Under the pieces are notes generated by a model. It worked only from the letters and a program-made list of their open reading frames with translations. It did no database searches and was not told the origin of the DNA. A stretch of DNA of 64,000 nt from Pipra filicauda. Lineage: Eukaryota; Chordata; Aves; Passeriformes; Pipridae. Both the position numbers and the translations under genes were made by a program. Location: positions 814,941 through 878,940 of the forward strand of contig NW_024104451.1 in NCBI RefSeq assembly GCF_003945595.2, given 5' to 3'. This document shows positions 38,721 to 53,100 of this stretch, in pieces; the stretch's first letter is position 1, and the number at the start of each line of letters is the position of its first letter.

Positions 38721-39334
38721 ACTACAGATTAGTCTTTTAAAACATCATTACAGGATAATCTGCACAAATTAGCCTTTTCCCCACCCCCAGAGCGGGTGAA
38801 CAAGAGTAATTTAAAAGCTCTGGGTTCATGCCAGCTTTATGCTTACCTGGAGTGACAAAACCAGCTGCTACAGATCTGAACCTGTCCAAGGCTGGTTTTG
38901 AAACACGTCTGGGAGAAGGGCAGCCAGTACCAGCACGTGGATCTCATGGCTGCAGTGCTGGGAGATAAGAACTAGGAGCCCACAGTGAGTCCAACAGCTC
39001 ACCTATGCTGGAGTCACACCTTTCTCTGTGGGCATGTCACCTGTCACTGCAGGGTTTTCTCCCTTTCTTTGTTTTTTGGTTACTTCATGTAATGTATTAC
39101 TCACCTTCTCCTCCCAGAAACCACATTGGTCTGAAGCACAAACAGTAAAGAAACCTCAGGAGGAACCTTCAGACAAAACACATGAAATATGATAAATTTA
39201 AAAAGAAAAAAAATCCCAAAGAAATTTGAGGGAATATAAAAATGATGGTCTTTGACATTACAGAAAATGCAGACAGAAGGCATTGTTTAATGAATTAGCA
39301 CAGGGAAACAACAGGAAATATAGCAACATAGGTT
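38721..39334. other. Intergenic, just past the RBL1 3' end
   Basis: AT-rich sequence with no recognisable feature. Confidence 0.45.
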
Positions 39335-40985
39335 AAAATACTTTTTAGTTGTTTATTATAAAACAAAGATTTACATGTGAAGGCACTTTGAAACCGTTAA
39401 CAAAATTTCCATGTAAGCTATTGTTTCAGCTGTTCAACAAGCCAAAAATATTTTTTCTATCACCTAAAAAGGTGAAAAATTCTGAACTGCAGAAACACTA
39501 CACTTAAAGACAACTACTAAGGATTTTGGCACCATCAGTTTTCTGGTTTCAGAGAAGGCAGTGACAGTGTGGGGACCAGACACATGAGGAGATGTGCACG
39601 TCATGTCAAACGTAAACCAACTAAACTCTCGTCATACAATACTGTGAAAAGACTGACCCTGTTATGTCTGACCATACATTTCCCACCCAGAAAGGCTAGA
39701 ATCCTCCACTTTTTATCTCAAAATCTGAAGACAAACATTAAAACTTGAATAAAATTAAAGAAACTGAAGAATCGACATGGAATTTAGTCCACTGTATGGC
39801 CATTTCCTCACACTGCAGCTCTCCATGGCCAAGCACCAAGCACCTTTTTTTGAAAGTAAAAAAAAAAAAAACAACCAAAAAAACAAAATTCAAGTAGTTC
39901 AGAATTCAAAACCAAGTTTGTAAACTTTCTACTCCTTGCTGAGTAGTGTCCCTCACTCTTAGGAATCACTCACACTTAGGAATCAATTTCTCCTCTCTCA
40001 CTCCTGGCCAGATTCATTGGCTGAGACTGCCCAAAATCATCACAGTGCTTTTACTAACACTTCCATACTAACCTAACCCAGCCAATGAAGTGAGCAGAGC
40101 TCCTCAAACAAGTCCTATGTGTAATCGTTCCTTTTTTTTTTTTCAGTTCAGTTACACAGAAACTGAAAATTACAGTGCTGAGAAGTTTCTCTATGGCTCT
40201 AATCTTGCCCCAGCTGCTGATTTTAACTGTAACCCGCTTGTAATTCTTCAGGGTGAGCTGCCATCCATATGAAAAGCTTCCAGGGCTGGCTGCTCTGTAA
40301 CTTCCAATGTGGCAGCACCCCCTGGCTCAAAAGAAAGGGAATTCACTGAACCGTATCTCAGTGCTTTACCAGAGTCCAATTTAAGTCACTGCTATTTGTA
40401 TTTTTTGATTATTGCCCCATTACTGCAAAGCTGTCAGATCCATGTCACAACCTACACTTTAACTGAAGTTCTGACAGTTCAAAACTGCTCAGCTCTTCCT
40501 GAGGCTAAATGATCCATTTTTATTCCCTCCAGTTACTCCACAGAAAATAATGCATAAAATTTCACATTCTTTTAAAATAAGGCACTTTGAAAATTTTTTC
40601 TCTAAATATAAAAAGTTTGAGGAAACTTAAACTGAGTTCACTCATTTCTTTACCAATCTGATTCCAAAAATAAAACCAATGTTACTAGAATTTGAGTTAC
40701 ACTCAGAACTCACGATGCTCCCAGTTAGGCCTGAGAACATCCAATATGGCTTTCTACAAAACACTCTTGCTAAAACAGCTCAAAGTTATAGCACAGCATG
40801 GCCTTTGGGAATGAAGATCACTGGCATTTCCTACTTAACTATTGCTTTTTGCATCCTGTGGAAGTCAGGTAAAAGTTCAGTGTTAAAGAAACTTGGCAGT
40901 TGTCTGTATACAAAGCCAGGAAATAAACAGCACAAGAGCTGTAACCAGCTCCACAGTTTTTAGATCCCAGAGGAAACAGGCAGTT
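39335..40985 (-). other. RBL1: RBL1 3' UTR (putative extent)
   Basis: AT-rich, non-coding sequence after the RBL1 stop. A minus-strand AATAAA (plus-strand TTTATT at 39352-39357) offers a plausible end about 1.65 kb past the stop. Another TTTATT near 40517 could give a shorter form. Cleavage position is inferred. Confidence 0.45.
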
Positions 40986-41156
40986 TTAATGATTTGCTCT
41001 TTCACTGACAACATCCTGGAGACGTTTTAGAAGAACATCATCATTTTCCTGGCAGAGTCGCTTTGTGGGGGATTCAGTGTCACTATCAATTGTTATTGCT
41101 CGCTTCTTGCTCCTCTGTTCACCTTGTTTTATCATATTGTTGATGTCCTTCAAACT
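40986..41156 (-). CDS. RBL1: RBL1 exon 22: conserved C-terminus
   Basis: 57 codons including TAA. Encodes SLKDINNMIKQGEQRSKKRA, a DSDTESPTKR phosphosite-like run, and the tail LLKRLQDVVSERANH. The end is as in human p107. Confidence 0.96.
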   Translation of the reverse strand, partial: SLKDINNMIKQGEQRSKKRAITIDSDTESPTKRLCQENDDVLLKRLQDVVSERANH

Positions 41157-44100
41157 CTGTGATCAAGATAAAAAAAATCATGAGTTACTCTGTCTCCATT
41201 TCAAACTTGCTCTGGTTTTCAAATATCTGAGAGCAAAAGGTTATTCTGAACCTCTGTGAGTGATGGATTCTACATACATAATTCTACCCTTCAGTGCAAA
41301 CTGAGAGACTAGATGCATTATAGCACACTAGAACTGCATTATACCACATCCTAATTAGGAGATTAATTAACTCACTCTCAAACTGACGCCTTTCAACCTT
41401 TTTTTGCTGTGTACCTTGGAAGGGCTCCCACTGAACCTGTAGAGCAGTGCAGTTCGGGGCGTCAGGCAGGCGCCGTTCTTGTGAGGCGACACGTAAACAG
41501 AGTGTTGCTGGGAGATGCGCCGGGGGGACACTGGCTGCTGCCGGATGCTGGGGAATGGGGACAAGGGAGGGGCTTCCATCTGCAAGGGAGGACACATCTG
41601 CGTGGGAGCTCAATCACAAGGTGTTTAAGAGCAGTAACTGCACAGAAGGAAAGATTAATACACCTCCAGGTCTTCTTTAGAAGATTTTATCTTGAGAGAG
41701 GTAAACAACAGATCAAATATCGATCAAATAACAGAATTAATTGTCTAGATGTGTTACAGAGATGGTCCACAGGCATTTGAGCAAATGGGTGTTCAATCGA
41801 GGTAAAGAAGCTGAAACCAGGTTTGCAAACTGAACAGCATCCGCGTCAGTTCTCGAAAAAAGGCTGTTAAAGCAAGTTTTCATACCATTACCTACAACTA
41901 TCTGACTTCACCCACACCAGGTGAGTGACAGGACAAAATTATTGGCATACGTTTAACTGTCAGGAAAAACGACTGAGTATTCATTCCAAAGTACTTTACT
42001 TACCACATGATCCTGGTTTGTGATATCGTACTTCAGTGCAAATGCCTTTACTCGTCCTACATAGACCGCATTGTAAAATTTAATCAGATCTCCTCTCTCC
42101 TCTGTTTCCGACTCACTGGAGTTCTCTGCTGCGGATCGTCCAGAGGCACTGGCAGCTTTCACAGCTGAGTCTAACAATGAGAGAGCTTCACATGTCAAAA
42201 ACTGGGCGCTTCAGAGTCAAACTTACCCTGTCCAGCTAGCAAGAACTTGTCCATAAATTGACTAGTTAACGAGAGGAATTAAAGAAACATGCCTGAGGCA
42301 GCAGCAGGGGCTGCTGCAGATGGTTATGAACATTAGGAGAAGCTACCAATCGCTGTGAGCAGGCTAGTGGGTTATGGCTAAAAAGACCAACACCAGCCTT
42401 CATTCCAAACTTGGAAATAGCTGTAGCAAGAAACTGTAGCACGACTGAACCCTTTTCCCATGCTTATTTTGGGGAGTGGTACAAAGCCATTAGACGTTCT
42501 TAAAACTATGTTTTAAGCAGTCTGACACCTCTCAGCTTTTGGCTTATGTGAAAGTTTCTATTGATCAGCTCAACTCACATCTGCTGCACGGAAGCTATGG
42601 CACCATTTGTTCAGGTGTGTTACGTTCAGTGGGAAAAGCTGCAGCCACACAGCAAGTGTATTTCTGTTAATGTTCTTTCTCCCCTAATTAAGCTGAAGTG
42701 CTACTGAATACAACCTTCTATGTCTCCTCCTCCATTCTGCTCACTGCCAAGTAAAACAGGGCAGCGCAGAATAAAGTCTCTGGCCATCACTGCACGGAGA
42801 CAAACATCAAAAGCTCCAGCTGACACCTGTAACTCCATCTGTCTGCCTTCTGTCACAACACAGGCACGTGCTCCTGTAAGCTGGTGTCAAAAGAGCAGGG
42901 GTTACTAAACAAAGGAGACACAAGTCTATAAACTGAAGAAAAAGTCCGGCAGGAAAAGCCAATGAAGAACTTTGTAACCAAGTACATTTGTCTAACAAAA
43001 CACTGGAGCCCAGTGTCAAGATACTCCAAGACATCCAAGAAGTGTGGATTTGTCAGACAGGATGCTGAACTACAGGAGATTAGCACTTTCCTGGACCCTG
43101 ATGGAATCCTCACCAGGCCTTTAAAAAACAGATTTAATACTCCTTCAGGCAGTTGAATCCCAGCCACAGTGGGAATGTACCACAAAGAAAAAACTCCTAA
43201 ATTCCACGTGTGTCCTGGCTGCAGATCTGCTCTGCTCATGGGTTCATACATGGGCTCAAGATCTTTTTCACTGCCCTGACATGTCACTCAAAATGGGCAC
43301 AGCACAGTTCTCATGCTTTTCTCTAATACTGCTCTTACCCTTTTCTCCTCCAACCTAGAGCAAAGAAAATTTCATCTATTTAAAAGAAACCTGAATATAA
43401 GAAAATGGTGGTCTTAATAAGTCAGCATTTTTATTTTCTGTTAAATCTTCAGAACAGGTGATATTAAGAAAAAAAAATCATAATATTCCAGGTACTGTTC
43501 ATCTTCATCTTTCTTTCTTAACCAGTGTTGCTGTCCAAGAAGAACTATAATATCATTGACAAACTAAGAAGATACTTCAACCCTGAGCAACCAAACTTAT
43601 GGAAAGAAAAATCAAACATTCTTTCCAACTAGGAAGCGTAATTTCCACTTCTATCACACAGGAGAGCTACTGACAAGAGGGTTTCTTTTTCAACATTACA
43701 TTTGTTCTTCTCTAACATATTTAAAACTGTAAAATTTGCTCCACTTCTTATCACTTGACAGTTTCAGTTCTGTAAAAGCCCACAAGTACATTACTGAAAA
43801 GAGCAGATTCCTTTGCTGTACCCACCTTCTGTCATCTCCGTGTCTGGGTCTGCATTTTTGCCCGAGACATCAGCAGAAGTATTTCTCAACAAGACACTCC
43901 TATAAACCTACAAGACAACAGGGAAAAACACTCTTGTCAAGGAAAACAAGGAAGTTGAGAGACCAGATGAAATCCATTTGAATGGGAATGAATATTATAC
44001 TGCATAGGATTTATGAGCACAAACAGTTGAAAAGCCAACTCTGAGATCTGCAGAGAGGAAAGGCAATGCTATTGACTCACATGGCTGTTTGCTTGTGGCT

Positions 44101-47100
44101 GATTCCTGTAACTTTTCATTATGTCCTGAAAAGTTCTTTCCTCTTTGGTTACCTGGAACAGAAAAGGGTATTGAAGACCAAGTACAAGCATGAAGGCTGG
44201 GCTGCTCAGGTCCAGCATGCAGCTTTTTAGTGAGTATTACTATCAGTACATAATTTTAAAATTTAATCCTGGTGATGAGAATAAGAAAACACCAAGGATT
44301 TTTCTTGTTCAGGAATTCCTTGTTTCTTAGCCACCAAAGTCTTTTTATTATGATGCTTAGGCATTTTTCTTTTTCGGCTTTTCTTCTAGTGACACTTAAA
44401 ATTAAAGAAGGGAAATATTATAAAGTCAAAAATGCATTTTGTAAATTTGGAAACCGGACCCCTTAACTTTTCTAAACAGAAAGCAGGCAGGTATGTACAC
44501 TCATGCAATTTCATCTTGCTTTTGTACTTCAAAATAGCTCACTTGCTAAAGCAGTTTTTCAGCCATACATTTGCAATTTTAACAGCAGATAAGGAACAAT
44601 TTTTGTAGTAGGGGCCAGGAGAGAATGTATCACAGTCTCTGGCTAAGTTGTCAGGTCTCACACTGCACTGGAGTCAGCACTTGAAAGCCTGTATTATGAA
44701 AAAACCCCAAACAACTGGCAAATTACGTGACGCAGACCACTGATACGGAGCACTGACTATTCAATGGTTTTGCTTTCCTGCAGCTATCAGTATTGATGTC
44801 AGGTGAGCCTGAGCCACACTGCAGTTAAGAGCACAGGTAGCCACAATTTAAACATCAGTTTCCCTCCACATATGGTGCTCCTCTTTATTTGTTTGTCTCA
44901 AGAAAAGGTAATTCGGCCCCAGTGGAAGGAGCCTGGGCTTAGCTTCACCTCCTGAATTTTGTGTCTGAATTAGACTTGATGGACACCATAACCATCAGCT
45001 CAAGTTTGAGTCAAACTAATATTCCAGTTTCATAATCCAATTTAACAACACCTTAAATCAAAGCTGGCAAATGGAATAAGAAATGAAGAAGTATGAGTAG
45101 CAGACAACCACCTCAATTCCTCAGCCTAGATCTTCAAAACCTAAGAGGATTTTTGGGGAATAGAAACCTTTCCTACATACATTTGCTCCTGCAAACTTCT
45201 GCACCTGCCTAATTCTGTAACTGCAATGGATTTTTTGGTTCAGATTGTACAGATCGTGAAGATGACAAACAGGATAGAAAACAAACATGGGGCAATAAGA
45301 TCACACAGTGCTTTGTCTGCATCAACCAGTGCTCACCCTGAATGTGCTCAGGAAGAGGAGAAAAACCCTCTCAACACACTGGCTGGTTGGTGGGAACTTT
45401 TAAGATATGCAAAACAAGGAAAAACACGTACTAGGACTTCGTGCACTTTTTGGAAGGACTTCTTCCTTCCCTCCAGTAATATGACAAGAATGAAGCAATT
45501 AAATTGTAAACTCTGAACACACCTGACATTGTCAATTGAATGTAAAATTCCCCGAATTTCTTAAAAACTACACATTACCTTCGCCATGATATAAAAGGCA
45601 CAGAGGAGGAGCTGGTCCAAATGTCTGTCCTTCATGAGATCAGCACAGTGAACCAACGTGAATTCAAAGCACGTCCATATCTTCCTGCGCAAGTCATTGG
45701 AAACATCCAACTTCAAGCACAGGTCACGCAAGCGCACACTGGCCAGGTGATAAACCTGGAAGAGAAAGACACATAGGAAAGAGTGAAGCCAAACAACCTT
45801 ATCCCACCCTGCAAAAATGAAATGGCTCAAAGCAGAGCTGTTCTAGAAGGACCATGAAGACGACTAGAGGGAGGGAACACTTCTCCTGTGAGGACAGCCT
45901 GAGAGGGTTGGGGTTGTTCAGCCTGGAGAAAGACACTGGACAAGGGCCTGGAGTGACAGGACAAGGGGGAATGGCTTCCCACTGCCAGAGGGAAGGGGTT
46001 AGATGGGATATTGGGAATAAGTTGTTCCCTGTGAGGGTGGTGAGGCCCTGGCACAGGTTGGCCAGAGAAGCTGTCGCTGCCCCATCCCTGGAAGTGTTGG
46101 TGTAGTGGAAGGTGTCCCTGGTCATGGCAGGGGGTTGGAATGAGATAATCTTTTAGGTCCCTTCCAATCCAAACCATTCTGGGATTCTATGATTCAAAGA
46201 CTGAGTTGTCCACTTTTCAGCTGTTGAATCGCTAATGCTTATAGAAAATCTGCCTAAAAACATTATGCCTACGGCTGCTACACCATATCCCTCACTAATT
46301 AATTAGGCCCATTCTTTATGCTAGAGAGCAGAAGGAGGTCATTTTATTTTCACTTGCTCTACTGAACAGGAGCAAGAAAGGAGAGGAAGGAAAAACTATC
46401 ATTGTGAATAGCATGATCAATGTAAATGAAAGGTCAAAATTTAAAGACAAATTTAAGTTCAAGATTTTAGTTCTCCTTCATAACTAAGAAGAATATATTG
46501 CCTATTATTGGTCAAATACATGGCTACAGCTGAAGGTACTCCCTGGCTGAGAGTAAACGTTCCAAATTGCAATGTTCCCACCTGGCAGCTGGCTACTCAA
46601 TTCTTAATCTGTTCTCAGAGAGACAGACTGTCACTAGCAAAATTAAAGAACCAATAGTTCAGACACAGGATGTGGCTTACAAGTGTTTCCAGAAATTACT
46701 TTCTGTATTAAAAAGTACCTTAAAGATCGTTGATTGCAGAATTTTCTAGGTTGTATTTTAACACAGATACCGCCAAAGGGGACACCCTCTAAAAATAACT
46801 TCTCTAGTAAGAAAATAGCAGCAAAAAACCAATCTTCTAATATTTTTGAGAGATTAATTTAGGCATATATTCTTTGTAGTCATTTAGACCAAGTTACTCT
46901 GCCTCTTCCAAAGACCCCTCATACACTCCACACTGTAAGTGAAGGTAACTAGAAGTAAGTCATCTGAAATTTCTCTGAAGCACAGTCAGTTCTTAACTTG
47001 CCCCTTAAATACTGCATTATTTCAAAAAGTTCCTTCTTTCTAGAAACCCCTAGCTAGTGTGTCATTCATCACTGCTTTCTGAGCTCCCAGCCCAGCACGA

Positions 47101-50100
47101 TCAGCACTACCAGGCAGGCCTCAAAGGGGCAAATGAGAATCTCCAGGTGCTGGATCCACAGACACGGGAGAATCATTTCATCTTGGATATGTCTAATTTG
47201 CAAATGTGGGAAGCAGTCAAAATAGACAAGAGAAGTAAAATCTAGCAACGTGTCTTTGATAGTTATTTACGGAAGGTCTTAATTAAAAAGTAAAAAAATC
47301 TCATGAATGGGAAGGGGAAAACCGGATTCTCTGCAACACTCAACATCTTTCTCCTTCTCCTTTGAGGTATATGCAGATACCAAAGGAAAGGTACATGAAG
47401 ACTGAAAGTAATGGAAGCTGCACAAGGAGGCAGGTTCCAGCATGGCCACGAGCAGAAGTACAGCACAACTTCCAATAAGGACACTTACCTTCCTGTAGAA
47501 CAGTGCCAAGGACCCCGTTCTCTTTGGTTTGCTCGCTGCTGACACCTGCACTTCCTGTGCTTGGTTCCCTGGGGGGTGGCAGGAGGGAGCCAGAGCCTCC
47601 ACTTTACACGGCTGGCCTAAATTAATTGAAATGGGGATCAAGGTGATCCCACCCATTTCATTTGCAATACCTGGAGAGGATACACACACCCAGAAACAAA
47701 CCAGTTGCTCTCCTCATGCTGCAGAGCTAAACTGCAAACCAAACTCATTTACAAACATTTCATACTAAAAGCATCTCATCTTCTGTACTAGATGCTAGAA
47801 AGACTCTATCCCTCTGAGTCTTTAGAAATTATTAAAAATTACATTTCTGGTAAGGTTAAAGGAAGACTATGAATGTGAATGATCATTTCTAAAGTTGTCC
47901 GAAAGGACAAAGTTTAGAAGAAATCACAGTTTCTGTACTTGGTGTTCCACTCTTGTGGGGGAGGTGGGCACTCCCTTTTTTTACTATTCTGCAAACCCGA
48001 CAGCATACCCGATACAGTCCACATTAGTTTCCTCAGTAGTCAAATTCTCTAAACATGAAAAGTGGAGATTTTTTTCTTCTTGTCTTTAACTGTAGACCAA
48101 ATTTTTAAATTAAAAATGGCTATAAAACTCATTGCTCATGTATCATTTTCAGAAATATTCAAGCATCACCCAACTTTAACAAAATAAAAGTCTCCCAGTA
48201 TTTTTCTATTGTTAACATGTAACCCTTATCTAGAAATTCCAGAGCCTTTTAAGATTATAACAGACCGAAGTTAAGATAAATTGCAGTAAATGATTGTTGG
48301 AGCTGAGAACCAAAGCATCACTTAACCTGTGTAAGGTATAACTGGAAGAAGCACGAACTCCACAACTTTGCTCATGATTCTGAATCCTCAGGACGTTTGC
48401 CAGGGATCAGATGTCTCCAAGGAGAAGACGTCAGTATGAACTTCAGCTTTTTTTTTTTTTTGGACAAAGTCAGCATTCTTTAAAAGAGAACAAGCAATAC
48501 ATGCTCCAAGTGCATGATTGGTCTAAGCAGATCTCAAAAGCAAGGAAAACACCTATTAGGAAAGCAGGAAGAATTCGTACCGTGCAGTGGGATCGTGACC
48601 TTCTGTCCCACTTTCCCCGGCCCTGTAGTGGTTGTCATGGTCAGCACTGTCTGCCCAGGAGACACTGACACGTTTTCAGCACCAATGCTCGATGCTGGAG
48701 CAATTGTCAACTTAGTTCCTTTGGGTAAGATTTTTTCCATCTGTGTTTCTCGGGGGCTGTCATCTCCAAAGAGCCTTCTCTTAGCACTTCCAGCTGCAGG
48801 AGAACTGTAGCGCTCATGAACTGAGATTGGAGACAAGGGCTGCATGTCTGCTATGCCAAGGACAAAAAGATAAAATCAACAAAACCTTATGAGCAGCAGC
48901 TTAATGGGAATACTTCTCCGGAGAAGGGGAAAGGCTGCCTTCCAACTACACCAGAGTACCAGAGATCTCTTCTAGTTCAGACCTGGTCTCAGAGTTCACT
49001 GTTCCCAGGTGATGTGAACGAGATCTACAGTCTGACTCCTTTTGTTTTGCAGTCATCCCAGACAGCACAGTTTTCCCATCAGGTACCACATGGAAGCCGA
49101 GTAACCAAACTAATTTGCAGAGACTGAGGAACACACAAGGTCACAGATACTCCAGTCTGCTTAGCAATCAGTAATATTTGCAAGTGCTATTCCTCTGAAC
49201 ACAGTTACCTACAGGAACACTGACCACATTCCCTGGATATGCAGTCTTCTCTATGTTCTGGCTTTCAAGCTCTCTCTACACTGACCTGAGTCCGGTGCCT
49301 CCACCCTCACCCACCCCTGGTTCCTCTCAGGCTTTTCTGTTGCTTTCAAATACTTCCTCCAGCAGTAAGGCCAAAGTACACAGCACTAATGTACAGGCTT
49401 CAGTTCACAGGCTCTTTGCATTTCTGCCGCAGTCTGCGAAGATACCAGTGGCAGGAGTTTCCCATTTCCCAGAAAACAGAAACTTTCTGGATAATTGGTC
49501 AGGTAAGACTGATTGGAGACCACATTCCTAACTCTGCCAAGATGGTTCTCTTGATACCAGGGGCAAATAAGCATTTCAAATCCCCACCATACTCCAACTG
49601 AAGTTAGGAGGAGCCTCTGGTACCAGATTCTCATATACAAGGTCACGTCTCACACAGCCCTACCCATATATGACACCATCTCCAACAACAAACCACAACA
49701 CCTACAGCAACTGCTTGTACATCTCTTTCCTAAGGAGTATTTAGAAAAAAAAAAATCAGTCTTGTCCTGCAATTTGGCAGATAAACACCAAGGGGGACAT
49801 CACACAAGCAATAAGTCCATGGTGCACCTGCAAGAACATATGGAATATTGTCTGGGAATACAACAGAAGCAGCAATTCCTAACTAGGGGAGTATGCAAAG
49901 GAAACAGCAGTGCTGGCACTGCCTCTGCACCCTCACTGTCAGGAGATAATTCTGTGTCAGATCCAGGAATCTGCAAAGAACTGTTCTTCAGAGCAGAGAA
50001 TACTGCAGGCACAGTATTGCCCTCCCTTCCTGCACCAAAAGTTTCATAGGAAGCCGGAATAAATGCACCAGTCATTTCATTTAAAAAAAAAAGTCACCTA

Positions 50101-53100
50101 AAATCCAATCAAACTCACTGATAACGAACAAATAAAAAGCCAAAAAAACCTAAAAAAATCTGAACATCAATGGACAACAAGCCATTACATGACAACCCAC
50201 CTGAGAGTAAGGTCACTCTGGCATCAAACCAGCAGCAAAACCTGCTCCAGTCCAGCAGGGAAGCACCATCACCACTGTCTGCTGCCAGTGAGACACAGCA
50301 CTGGTTTGACTGGGTGAATCCAGACCTTCCCTTGATCAAATAAGAGGCTTCACAATTCTGAATGCTTAATTCACATTCAAGATTGCTTTTTGCAGTTACA
50401 AAGAAGCTTAAAACCCCTCCCCCCAAATTCACACATTCAAATCGTATCAGAAACCTTGAACATACCCCGTCTTAAACTCCCACCAAGATCTGTTCGAACC
50501 TCTTTTACTCGAGGATGAATTATGGGAGATAATGGCATCATAGGCAAATGCCCAAGCCCACTTCCTCCATTGCTGGCTTCAAAATTACTGGGAAATATTA
50601 CCTGAGAAATAAGAAATGTCAGTGTAAGATAACAAATGAATTTCCCTTCTTTGTGCCAATCTATTAATAGAAGATTTTCTGCAGCAACTGTCTCATTTGA
50701 ACAATTTTCTGTATAAAGCAACAGTGAATTTCCTATGTAAAGGAAAACAGATCACCTACTTCTTCACAGGTTGGGACTTTGTTGTCTGATGCCTCGAGTG
50801 CATTCCAGAGTGCCGAGTTCCGAGTCCAGGCAAGACTCTCCAGAATTTGTTCCTCAATGCTGTTGAGGTGCTTCACCATGTCTCTGGAAAGTCCTTCCTC
50901 AGACCGAATCAGCACTTCAATGACCTGATGGCAATCACACACACCCCCCAAAGTCACGTGGCTCATGTTTAACATTATCAGACTGTTCTTTATTTCACGA
51001 CCCTGTTTGAAACTTCAACAAAGAGTGCTCCAGCCTTCTCCTTGTATCTTCATCTTCCTCAGCCCTCTTCTGATCCCCCTGTTTTTAACCCCCTTTCCCA
51101 AAGGCAACCCAGGAGTCAGAAGTGGACAGCAGATGTGCCATGAATGCAGACCAACCCACTCCAGGGGTTTTTAGGCCCTCTCTTCCCATTGCTAAGCATG
51201 CACAGAAAGAAACACTGAGCACACCCAGAGCTCACCATGCAGCACGTGCAGCAGACCTGGGGAGATGGGAACAGGTACAGCCGCTCAGCAGGGCATGTGG
51301 CAACCCCAGCATTCCAGCTTTCCTGCCCTTCAAACCAGCAGCCCATTACATGAAGGGTTGAAAATCACTGCTCCAAAGTTTTAAGAAATGCTCAGAACCC
51401 TTAACGTGGACAAGTGGGGGTTGAACAGATCCCCTGCAGCATCGTACTCCACCCCCATGCTCCAACACAAAATCCACTTTATTTATTTTACTCCTGTCTG
51501 AAGAGCATTCAGACTGTTTTTCTAAAGGTCCAGAAATGGAAATGCCATAAGACTTCCCTGGAGGACTTATTGATATTTTTAGTTATTCCTGCTACAGAAA
51601 CTAAGCATCTGGAGAACAAAGTTACAAATGTCACAAGTCTCCCTGGTGTGAAGCCTTTGTGACGGCAATTCTTTTCACGTAAGAGCGCTGCAATACACTG
51701 AATAGCAAAAAAAATTCAAATCAAACATAAATCTGTTCCACAAAGTTGGGTCTGCACCAGTGCATTTCATTTTGAAGGAGGCTACCAAAAGCCACAGCAA
51801 TATTGACAGATTTGTTTCAGCTTCAGTACTGCCCTAAGCTGATGAGTGAAGGAAAAAGGGAGAAGAGAATATAAACGAGCTTTTCCAAAGAGTTCCATTT
51901 TTTGGTTGCTGTCACCTAAACAGAACTACTTGATTTATTCATGGTAAGCTGTGAGGTGTCCAGCAAAAACTAGAGGCATATGGATAGGTGATAAAAGGAC
52001 TGAAGTAGTCAAAAAACAAATTACATTGGAGGTGGGGTGAATGTGTTTTAAAAAATGACCAGAAACAGAGTATCAACAAAATATATGCTCGAATGCTTTA
52101 GTCTACTAACAGTGTATACAGATTAAGAACTAAAAGTTGATTGACAGCATGTTACAGTTCAGTACCATTTACAAAATGGATTTTTTTGCTTTATATTTCA
52201 GCTTCAGCTCTGGCATTACATATTCCAGGTAATATTATTTCAGGACAGCCAGTGCACAATAACATCAGTCCTTCTCTTACCTGATTCCCTAGGGAGGAAG
52301 AGCATCACCCTTTCAATCCAGTAACATGCCATTTTTAATACAGATACTGTCCTGAGCCAGGGGCTATTTACCTTATAGAAATAGAAGGGCCTGAGGTCAA
52401 GCACTTCAATGATCCAGGGGAAGGTGCGAGGGGAGCTGTAGGCGAAGAGCACGATCTCCAGGCAGCACGCCATGAGGGAGCGGTGGAACAGATCCTGCTC
52501 CAGGAGAGCCTGAGGAGACACAAAATGGCAGTGGTCTCATGCCGGGGAAATGGAAGTCGGAATTTTGTGAAAGAACCTGCTTTTTTCCACTGTTCACAAC
52601 CTCCTCTTTTTTACAGGGGAATTTAGAAGACTAGATGTAGAGTAACAGCACCAAACCCACCCCATTTTGCATACCATGGACAAATCAACTGGCCTCCTTA
52701 TTGTGCACCACAAAGCAGAGCAAATGCAGTGCTGCCTAACATGAAGTATTGATCTTGTTCATTGGATCAAGAAGAGAATAAAAGTCAAAAGCTGTGATTC
52801 TAGAAGGCACCACAAATTCAGATGGCTCGTTATGCCAGTTATACTGGTTTTAACACTAGAAAAAAACCACATTTAGGCACCTCCCATGTATTTCCCCTTT
52901 TAAATATTAACAATATACACAGAGAGCTTTACAGTGCTCTGTCCTGAAACTGCCTGAAGACAGACTCTGAGAAACAGTTACAAAAAGTGGTCTACTCTTC
53001 AGACAGTTCTTTACTTACAGTCAGATCCTTCCCATGCAGTCTCCGTGTTTCTTGCACCATTATAGTCTCCAAGATTTTATAGTACAAGATCTCTGCCAGT

